In this document: one piece after another, positions 1 to 4,774 of the stretch
Position numbering within the stretch: the stretch's first letter is position 1
Layout of the letters: the number at the start of each line of letters is the position of its first letter
From: an uncultured Lachnospiraceae bacterium
GTDB lineage: Bacteria > Bacillota > Clostridia > Lachnospirales > Lachnospiraceae
Assembly: GCA_910586025.1 (NCBI GenBank)
Contig: CAJUIO010000154.1
Span: 1-6,032, forward strand
Reading direction: 5' to 3'
Length of the DNA stretch: 6,032 nucleotides
Translations under genes and position numbers: made by a program
The notes under the pieces: generated by a model
Databases searched by the model: none
What the model was told of the DNA's origin: nothing
What the model saw: the letters and a program-made list of their open reading frames with translations, nothing else

Positions 1-423
1 CAGGCCTATGTGTCCATGACCGCCGTATTCTGGGATACCGTGGTCATGTGTCTCTTAAGCGGCCTTGTGATCGTCACCAACATGATCCTGCATCCCGACT
101 CCGTTTCCGGAATCAGCGAGGCCGGACTTGCCGATGCGGCCTTCTCGTATCTGCCCGGAGGAAATACCTTTCTGTCCCTGTGTCTGGTGGCTTTTGCCAT
201 CACCACCCTGATCGGCTGGTCCTATCTGGGAGAATGCGCCGTGGAATATCTGGCCGGGAGCAGGGGGATCTTCCTCTACAAGGTAGCCTACATCGTCATG
301 ATCTATATCGGGGCCGTACTCCCCCTCACCTTCGTGTGGGAGTGCACGGATCTGATCAACGCCTGCATGGTTCTCCCCAACGTGGCCGCCCTGCTGCTGC
401 TGCGAAAATACATAAAAGGCTGA
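1..423 (+). CDS. AgcS-family sodium:alanine/glycine symporter, C-terminal part
   Basis: The reading frame is open from base 1 and stops at TGA 421-423, giving the last 140 residues of a protein whose start lies outside the window. The family (alanine or glycine:cation symporters, AgcS) imports small amino acids with sodium through a membrane protein usually of about 450-480 residues, so roughly the last third is present. Visible hallmarks are a hydrophobic helix beginning FWDTVVMCLLSGLVIVTN, the conserved stretch around LIGWSYLGECAVEYL, a further helix near KVAYIVMIYIGAVLPL, and the closing VWECTDLINACMVLPN followed by a leucine-rich helix and a short basic tail (LRKYIKG). At least three or four membrane segments can be seen. 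The family call is firm; the substrate cannot be set from this part. A strong stem-loop follows the stop directly, so the gene ends its transcription unit here. Confidence 0.9.
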   Translation, partial: QAYVSMTAVFWDTVVMCLLSGLVIVTNMILHPDSVSGISEAGLADAAFSYLPGGNTFLSLCLVAFAITTLIGWSYLGECAVEYLAGSRGIFLYKVAYIVMIYIGAVLPLTFVWECTDLINACMVLPNVAALLLLRKYIKG

Positions 424-478
424 AAAAAGCCGCTGCCCCGGCGAATCCTCTCCATCCGCCGGGGCAGCAGCCCGTTTT
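423..478. terminator. Bidirectional rho-independent terminator between symporter and Rrf2 genes
   Basis: A perfect 12-bp GC-rich stem (432-443 with 457-468) encloses a 13-nt loop. On the plus strand it is followed by a short T run (475-478). On the minus strand it is followed by six T (complement of A 423-428). It lies between two converging genes and fits termination of both; the minus-strand side has the better T tract. Confidence 0.85.
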
Positions 479-481
479 CCT

Positions 482-916
482 TCAAAGTTCAGAATGGCCC
501 GTCTTTTCCCGTTGCCACTCTACCAGTCTTGCCAGGGTAACATTGTCAACCACGCCCTTGATCGCCTCATCCAGCTCCTTCCACAGCTCCAGGGTTGCGC
601 AGCCGCCCTGCCGGGAGCACTGATTGATCTCGTCCTCCAGGCATGCCACGGGAGCGAGGGAGCCCTCCGTAAGCCGCAGGATCATTCCCACCGTATAGCA
701 GGAGGGATCCCTGGTCAGCTTATATCCTCCCTGAGGTCCCCGGATGCTCTTCACATATCCGGCCTTGTTCAGACTGGATATGATCTGTTCCAGATATTTG
801 TCCGAAATATCCTGCCTTGCCGCAATGTCCTTGATTCTCACCGGCGAAGCGCTGTTATGAAGTGCCAGATCCAGCATCAGCCGAAGCGCATATCTTCCCT
901 TTGTAGAGATTTTCAT
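482..916 (-). CDS. Rrf2-family transcriptional regulator, IscR-like, probable Fe-S sensor
   Basis: This 144-residue protein has the full Rrf2 layout. It opens MKISTKGRYALRLMLDLA, has a winged helix-turn-helix around residues 26-69 (DIAARQDISDKYLEQIISSL, then the wing IRGPQGGYKL), and a C-terminal dimer helix. Three cysteines at residues 92, 100 and 106 lie where IscR-type proteins bind a [2Fe-2S] cluster; in E. coli IscR they are C92, C98 and C104. The first gap is two residues longer here, and the IscR histidine ligand three residues after the last cysteine is Leu109. The likely role is a DNA-binding sensor of Fe-S or redox status, but no isc, suf or cysteine genes are next to it, so targets are unknown. 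The start ATG at 914-916 is preceded on the coding strand by AGGGAAGGAG (929-938), at slightly long spacing. Autoregulation is likely from the palindrome over its promoter. The family call is firm; the bound cofactor is inferred. Confidence 0.92.
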   Translation of the reverse strand: MKISTKGRYALRLMLDLALHNSASPVRIKDIAARQDISDKYLEQIISSLNKAGYVKSIRGPQGGYKLTRDPSCYTVGMILRLTEGSLAPVACLEDEINQCSRQGGCATLELWKELDEAIKGVVDNVTLARLVEWQREKTGHSEL

Positions 917-958
917 ATCAAAAAAGTACTCCTTCCCTGATCCTTGGACTATTGTCCC

Positions 959-988
959 ATTATACTACTAATTTACTAGGATATGCAA
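959..988 (-). promoter_or_regulatory. Promoter of the Rrf2-family regulator gene
   Basis: On the minus strand a perfect TATAAT -10 box (959-964) lies 18 nt downstream of a weak -35 candidate TTGCAT (983-988). Transcription would start near 950, giving a leader of about 35 nt. The weak -35 box suits a promoter whose output is set by a bound regulator. Confidence 0.7.
961..983. promoter_or_regulatory. Probable Rrf2 operator (autoregulatory inverted repeat)
   Basis: A 23-nt inverted repeat is centred on T972. On the minus strand its halves are TATCCTAGTAA and TTAGTAGTATA, with 9 of 11 pairs matching. It covers part of the -10 box and most of the spacer of the regulator gene's promoter. AT-rich palindromes of about this size and position are typical for Rrf2-family autoregulation. 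The symmetry and position are seen; the binding protein is inferred. Confidence 0.6.
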
Positions 989-994
989 GTCATA

Positions 995-1023
995 TTGACT
1001 TTTTGGAGGATTTCTGGTTTAAA
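995..1023 (+). promoter_or_regulatory. Possible rightward promoter abutting the long hairpin
   Basis: The plus strand shows TTGACT (995-1000), a 17-nt spacer, and a TGG-extended TTTAAA -10 candidate (1018-1023). The start point would fall near 1030, just before the base of the inverted repeat at 1033. The -35 box matches 5 of 6 and the -10 box 4 of 6, so this is a moderate candidate only. Confidence 0.35.
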
Positions 1024-1032
1024 TAGAGTTAT

Positions 1033-1299
1033 TGTTTCCGCATAGCCGCCATGGTTCCGGCCCGGCTGCCTGTAAAGCGAACCTTTCGGCTTCCGCCCCA
1101 AGACGCAGACAAATCACCGCAGGCACGCTCTCGCTACATGTCGCTTGCAGCGGTGCGTAAGGCGCCAAAAAACAGCGCCTAAGCGCCGGCGGCTCCAAAG
1201 TGCCTTGCTTGTGATTTGTCTGCGTCTTGGGGCCGGGACTTTGAAGCGGGAGGTTTTACAGGCAGCCGGGCCGGAACCCATGGCGGCTATGCGGAAACA
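1033..1299. repeat. Long imperfect inverted repeat (~267 nt), possible mobile or structured-RNA element
   Basis: The outer arms 1033-1076 and 1255-1299 are exact reverse complements apart from one extra C in the right arm. A second block, 1095-1117 with 1211-1233, pairs perfectly over 23 bp. The apex is a 6-bp stem (1160-1165 with 1175-1180) with an A-rich loop. Between the blocks are unequal internal loops; the left arm also holds a small side hairpin around 1075-1092. Pairing stops sharply outside 1033 and 1299, and no target-site duplication is evident. There is no convincing gene inside. It could be a non-autonomous mobile element or dispersed intergenic repeat, or it could be transcribed as a long folded RNA. 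The structure is certain; its nature is not. Confidence 0.75.
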
Positions 1300-1306
1300 G
1301 CCAAAG

Positions 1307-1376
1307 ACCCCGCCGCAAGCAACGGGGCATCAAATTTACAGCGCTGCAGAGCAGCGGGGTATTTGACCCTTGCGGC
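1307..1376. repeat. Nested hairpin cluster with competing pairings
   Basis: An 8-bp outer stem (1312-1319 with 1369-1376) encloses a 6-bp stem (1330-1335 with 1361-1366), which encloses a 6-bp stem with a 3-nt loop (1342-1347 with 1351-1356). A competing small hairpin pairs CCCCG at about 1308-1312 with CGGGG at about 1323-1327 and would disrupt the outer stem. The segment follows directly on the long inverted repeat and may belong to the same element. Confidence 0.6.
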
Positions 1377-1390
1377 AGTCGCCATACAAT
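1363..1390 (+). promoter_or_regulatory. Probable sigma-A promoter for the MATE gene
   Basis: TTGACC (1363-1368) and TACAAT (1385-1390), each 5 of 6 to consensus, are 16 nt apart. The start point would be near 1397, giving a leader of about 95 nt before the MATE start codon. The -35 box lies inside the nested hairpin cluster and the start point inside the next palindrome, so the promoter is built into the repeat-rich region. Confidence 0.6.
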
Positions 1391-1434
1391 AGAAAGCAAG
1401 CTTTCTATTGTCATGAATGTGCATGCAAGCATGC
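1386..1434 (+). repeat. Two adjacent palindromes with the same CAAG centre
   Basis: The first palindrome pairs 1386-1397 perfectly with 1400-1411 around AA. The second pairs GCATGC 1421-1426 with 1429-1434, again around AA. As RNA hairpins both would show a CAAG tetraloop, and they are 9 nt apart. GCAAGC also occurs at 1315-1320, and its complement at 1143-1148. Neither hairpin has a T tract, so they do not look like terminators. Confidence 0.6.
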
Positions 1435-1490
1435 CCGCTTGGCTCGTTGCTCGCAGGAATAAAAGATAACCAAACCGCAGGAGACTTGCT

Positions 1491-2789
1491 ATGAAGAAAA
1501 AATATCTGGGATTCATTCTCCCCTCCACCCTGTCCTTTTTGCTGACAGGCATCTATTCCATTGTGGACGGGATTTTTGTGGGAAGGGCCATGGGGGACGA
1601 CGGTCTTGCCGCCATCAACATTGCCTGGCCCCTGGTAGCTCTCATCTTCTCTCTCGGCACCGGGATCGGAATGGGAGCCTCTGTCATGGTGTCCTTAAAC
1701 AGGGGTGCGGGCGATGACGAGACGGCGCGGCGGATGGAGGGAAACGCCTTTTTCCTCCTGTTTACCGGTGCGTTTCTTCTTGTGGCATTCCTGTTTCTTG
1801 CCGGAAGCCCTCTTCTCACCCTTCTGGGTGCGGAGGGGATCATACATACCCACGCCCTGATCTATCTTCGCTATATGCTGGCCGGCGGCATCATTCAGGT
1901 TCTTGCAAGCGGCAGTATTCCCCTGATGCGGAATCGGGGCGCAGCAGTTTATTCCATGTGCTCCATGGCCTGCGGCTGTCTGATCAACATTGTTCTGGAC
2001 TACTACCTGGTTCTGCTGGCCGGCTGGGAGCTCTTCGGGGCCGCGGCGGCAACGGTGTGCGGCCAGAGCGTCACCCTGATATTCTGCCTCGCCTTTTTCC
2101 TGCAGAGGAAGAACAGGATCGCCCTGAAAAACATACGCCCCGACGGGAAAGCCGTATCCTCCATCCTCAAGGTTGCCGCCTCTCCCTTCGGGCTCACCTA
2201 TCTGCCCTCCGTGACCATCATCGTCATGAACCTGCAGTGTCTGAAATACGGAGGAGAGCAGGCTGTCAGTGCCTATGCCGTCCTGGCCTATCTTGTTTCC
2301 TTCATGGAGCTTGTGGTTCAGGGAATCAGCGACGGAAGCCAGCCGCTGCTCAGTCTGGCAAGGGGAAGCGGCGACGGACGGGCCTTAAAATGCTACACCC
2401 GCTGGACCTTTTTCCTTGGCATATGTCTGGGAGCCATAAGCGGCATACTGGTCTTTGCGCTCCGGAGCATGATCCCGGTCTTTTACGGAACCTCAACGAA
2501 AGCCGCCCGTCTGATCGTCCGCTCCGCCCCGGCCTTCTGTGCGGTAATGGCCATGTACGGACTGACCAAGCCCGCCGTGTCCTATTTTTATGCCACTAAG
2601 TCGCTGCTTCAGTCCAGCCTTCTCGTATACGGAGAGGTGCTCCTGACCCTTGTGGTGATTTTTACGCTTCCGCTGCTCCTTGGGCTCGACGGTATCTGGC
2701 TCACCATGCCTCTGGTACAGCTCCTGCTGTGTCTTGCCAGCATCGCTTTTCTCGTCAGGAAGCCAAAGGCGGAGATTGGAAATCATTGA
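1491..2789 (+). CDS. MATE-family efflux transporter (MepA-like)
   Basis: This 432-residue, very hydrophobic protein has about 12 predicted membrane segments in two halves, the usual size for MATE drug/sodium or drug/proton antiporters, which export cationic or toxic compounds across the cytoplasmic membrane. Family marks are YSIVDGIFVGRAMGDDGLAA (residues 22-41) with INIAWP after it, the block LINIVLDYYLVLLAGWELFG with AAAATVCGQ (164-192) closing the first half, and GISDGSQPLLSLARG (278-292) in the second half. The start ATG has AGGAG (1479-1483) seven bases upstream. A probable promoter lies at 1363-1390 inside a repeat-rich leader. The gene ends in a 7-bp convergent overlap with the propeller gene, at a strong stem-loop. 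The substrate cannot be told from sequence. The final residues KAEIGNH derive partly from that stem-loop. Confidence 0.95.
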   Translation: MKKKYLGFILPSTLSFLLTGIYSIVDGIFVGRAMGDDGLAAINIAWPLVALIFSLGTGIGMGASVMVSLNRGAGDDETARRMEGNAFFLLFTGAFLLVAFLFLAGSPLLTLLGAEGIIHTHALIYLRYMLAGGIIQVLASGSIPLMRNRGAAVYSMCSMACGCLINIVLDYYLVLLAGWELFGAAAATVCGQSVTLIFCLAFFLQRKNRIALKNIRPDGKAVSSILKVAASPFGLTYLPSVTIIVMNLQCLKYGGEQAVSAYAVLAYLVSFMELVVQGISDGSQPLLSLARGSGDGRALKCYTRWTFFLGICLGAISGILVFALRSMIPVFYGTSTKAARLIVRSAPAFCAVMAMYGLTKPAVSYFYATKSLLQSSLLVYGEVLLTLVVIFTLPLLLGLDGIWLTMPLVQLLLCLASIAFLVRKPKAEIGNH

Positions 2790-2805
2790 CTTCCAATCTC
2801 CGCCT
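2767..2805. terminator. Stem-loop across convergent stop codons, probable bidirectional terminator
   Basis: A perfect 15-bp stem (2767-2781 with 2791-2805) encloses a 9-nt loop (2782-2790). The loop holds the stop codons of both converging genes: plus-strand TGA 2787-2789 and minus-strand TGA, complement of 2783-2785. The T tracts after the stem are poor on both strands (only a TTT on the minus side). It may therefore act as a weak terminator, or mainly protect the 3' ends of both transcripts. Confidence 0.7.
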
Positions 2806-3847
2806 CATACAGCGCAATCTCGTCCGTTTCCCGGTTAGCCGCCACAAGACAGCTTTTCCCCTCCCGCTCATAACAGTAAATATTGGCCGGACCGCGGCCG
2901 CTGTCTATCATGATTTCTTCGTATTTCTGTCTTTCCCGGTTATAAAAGACTGCCGCCAGCCCCATTTTCCCTTCCCGGTGTCCAAACAGGAAGGCCTCTC
3001 TCCCGCAGAAGCTTCCTCCATATATGGCATGAGCGAATTTTGCCGGTTCAGGATAACGATACACCTCCCTGTATTCTCCCTCAATCCTTTTCAGAATGCT
3101 GACCCGGTCCCCGTGGAACGGGGCGATGACTCCCAGCTCCCTCTCCCCGTCTCCGTCCAAATCCACGAACACCGCATCGCTGGCAGACATTTCGGATAGT
3201 CTTCTGACTTCCCAATCCCCGTCCCTGCAAGGAGGAATAAACTCGTAAATCCCGTCCTCACAGGAAATCACCGCCGCCTGTCCGCCCTCTTCCTTCGTGC
3301 GGCAATAGCCGTGATTCTTCCGCATTCCGTCCTTTATCACCTTCAGCTTCAGCCTCCTGTGCGCGCCCGGTACAAGCAGCTTCTCCGTCAGTCTGGCCCC
3401 GTACACCTTTCCCGGACTTCTCCAGTCATCCTTATATGCATGGGCCGACTTCAGCGTACAGGCGATCAGATACATTTCTTCCCCTCTCTGCAGAATATCG
3501 AACCGGTGGACAAAGGGCAGCTTTACAAGGCAGTGTGTCTCCCATCCGCCCTTCTTCCCCGGCCTTGCGACCGCAATTTCCGCATCCGCCCCGTCATTGG
3601 GGGAATAAAATTTTCTTGTTGCCAGAAAAACCCCGTCACTGCCCGGAACCTGAACCATGGACATAACGCCTCCCGGTCCCTCCCACACCGTATCCGCCTG
3701 ATTTCCTTCCAGATCAAACAAGTAGCAGGGATCCTTTTTCTCCGCAGCCACAAGAAAATATGACCTTCCGCTCCAGGTAAGCGGGGCAATCGAATAACAT
3801 TTCGGCAGCCTTCCGATCACTCTCTTTTTTATTCTGATCTCATCCAT
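2783..3847 (-). CDS. Uncharacterised cytosolic beta-propeller-like protein (FG-GAP/VCBS type)
   Basis: From ATG 3845-3847 this is 354 residues. A frame-open GTG at 3907 would add 20 residues, but it lies deep inside the upstream gene. The chosen ATG overlaps the ulaE stop by 8 bp (ATGGATGA), the usual sign of translational coupling, with GGGGAAAGG upstream. The protein is rich in short beta-strand-like repeats. One clear FG-GAP/calcium-type loop, FVDLDGDGERELGVIAPFHGD, has Asp229, 231 and 233. Other distinctive, possibly functional patches are HRFDIL (114-119), KNHGY (177-181), FAHAIYGG (271-278) and GPANIYCY (319-326). There is no signal peptide or membrane segment, so it should be cytosolic, unlike most FG-GAP proteins. 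As third gene of the ula-like operon it may handle a sugar-acid intermediate or be a sugar lyase/isomerase like the propeller part of fungal aldos-2-ulose dehydratase. That is speculation; the function is unknown. Confidence 0.85.
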   Translation of the reverse strand: MDEIRIKKRVIGRLPKCYSIAPLTWSGRSYFLVAAEKKDPCYLFDLEGNQADTVWEGPGGVMSMVQVPGSDGVFLATRKFYSPNDGADAEIAVARPGKKGGWETHCLVKLPFVHRFDILQRGEEMYLIACTLKSAHAYKDDWRSPGKVYGARLTEKLLVPGAHRRLKLKVIKDGMRKNHGYCRTKEEGGQAAVISCEDGIYEFIPPCRDGDWEVRRLSEMSASDAVFVDLDGDGERELGVIAPFHGDRVSILKRIEGEYREVYRYPEPAKFAHAIYGGSFCGREAFLFGHREGKMGLAAVFYNRERQKYEEIMIDSGRGPANIYCYEREGKSCLVAANRETDEIALYEAEIGSQ

Positions 3848-4754
3848 TTGCAGCCCGCCTTTCCCCTTCACCGACCATACAAGCCTCTTCCTCTCCCGTG
3901 TCCCCACCGCCGCACTCTCTGTCCAGATATCCGCTCATCAGCTCATGCGCCGCCTGTAAATCCGCCTGCCAGCTCCGGCTTCCCGTATACCAGAATTCCG
4001 TCACATATCTCCGCACCCCCATCTGCCAGGCCTCATGGATCACAGACGGGAAATCCACATGGCCGCTCCCGAAAGGAATTTCCCTGAATTTGCCGGGCAG
4101 CGTTTCCTTCAGATGGACGGATGCCAGATGCCCCTGTCCCGTTCGCAGGTCGTCCAATACATTTTTTCCATAAAGAACAGCCGAATTGGTGATATTTCCC
4201 ATGTCGGGATAAATGTTAAGATACGGGGACTGTACCTTGCGCACATAGTGCATGGCCTTCTCCACCGTATTCATGAATTCCGTCTCCATGGTCTCGAATC
4301 CCAGCATAACTCCCGCCTCGGAAGCCAGCTCCGCAGCCCTCCTCAGATTCGCCTCAAACCAGGCCGCAGTCTGCCGCGTGGACTTTTCATAGTACACGTC
4401 GTACCCCGCAAGCTGGATAATCCGTATCCCAAGATCCTCTGCCAGGCAAATGGCCTGCTCCATGATCTCCATGCCTCTGGCCCTGACAGCCGCATCCTCA
4501 CTGCCGATCGGGTATTTTCGGTGTCCGCTCAGGCACATGGTACGGATCGGCATTCCGGTTTCGGCCATAAGCCTTACCAGCTCCCCTCTGTCTTTTGCGG
4601 ACATCCGCAGCCGGGACAGCTTTTCCTCACTTTCGTCAATGCTCATCTCCACAAAATCATACCCGGCTTTTTTCGCCTCTTCCAGCTTTTCCCTCCAGCC
4701 AAGCCAGGAGGGCATGGACTTTTCATACAGTCCCAAAGTGTATTCCTTCCTCAT
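3840..4754 (-). CDS. ulaE: L-xylulose-5-phosphate (L-ribulose-5-phosphate) 3-epimerase, UlaE/SgaU type
   Basis: This 304-residue TIM-barrel enzyme of the xylose-isomerase-like fold converts L-xylulose-5-phosphate to L-ribulose-5-phosphate in L-ascorbate/3-keto-L-gulonate breakdown. Resemblance to E. coli UlaE is strong throughout: LGLYEKSMP near the start, GYDFVEMSIDESEEKLSRL, MCLSGHRKYPIGSED, and IRIIQLAGYDVYYE. Expected metal and catalytic residues are Glu154 (GFETME), Asp184 (YPDMGN), His214 (SVHLKET) and Glu253 (VTEFW). The start ATG at 4752-4754 has GGAGG six bases upstream. A GTG at 4776-4778 would add eight residues and overlap the previous stop, but has no ribosome binding site. The protein has an acidic, glycine-rich C-terminal tail of about 25 residues beyond the E. 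coli end, overlapping the next start. It lies 20 nt behind ulaG. The fold and enzyme class are firm; the physiological substrate is inferred from the family. Confidence 0.93.
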   Translation of the reverse strand: MRKEYTLGLYEKSMPSWLGWREKLEEAKKAGYDFVEMSIDESEEKLSRLRMSAKDRGELVRLMAETGMPIRTMCLSGHRKYPIGSEDAAVRARGMEIMEQAICLAEDLGIRIIQLAGYDVYYEKSTRQTAAWFEANLRRAAELASEAGVMLGFETMETEFMNTVEKAMHYVRKVQSPYLNIYPDMGNITNSAVLYGKNVLDDLRTGQGHLASVHLKETLPGKFREIPFGSGHVDFPSVIHEAWQMGVRRYVTEFWYTGSRSWQADLQAAHELMSGYLDRECGGGDTGEEEACMVGEGERRAANG

Positions 4755-4760
4755 ATTGTC

Positions 4761-4765
4761 CCTCC
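4761..4765 (-). promoter_or_regulatory. Ribosome binding site that sets the ulaE start
   Basis: The minus strand reads GGAGG, six bases before ATG 4752-4754. No such site precedes the alternative GTG at 4776-4778, so the shorter start is preferred. Confidence 0.75.
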
Positions 4766-4774
4766 GCTCATCCG

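Noticed and set aside
494..940. Open frame on the plus strand opposite the Rrf2 gene
   Set aside because: It is the antisense shadow of a clear Rrf2-family gene, and its translation has no recognisable motif or ribosome binding site.
1145..1366. 73-residue open frame inside the inverted-repeat region
   Set aside because: Its composition follows the repeat structure (basic, Ala/Gln-rich), it has no ribosome binding site, and it crosses the right arm of the hairpin. It is not a convincing gene.
1386..1434. Guanidine-II (mini-ykkC) riboswitch
   Set aside because: The layout of two small hairpins before an exporter fits, but the loops are CAAG, not the required ACGR, and no known riboswitch core was seen.
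1033..1434. CRISPR array or complete insertion sequence
   Set aside because: There are no regularly spaced direct repeats, no transposase frame and no visible target-site duplication; only inverted repeats are present.
3848..3907. Upstream GTG start for the propeller gene
   Set aside because: It would add 20 basic residues and overlap ulaE by 68 bp. The ATG at 3845-3847 has a short coupling overlap and begins where the family-like sequence begins.
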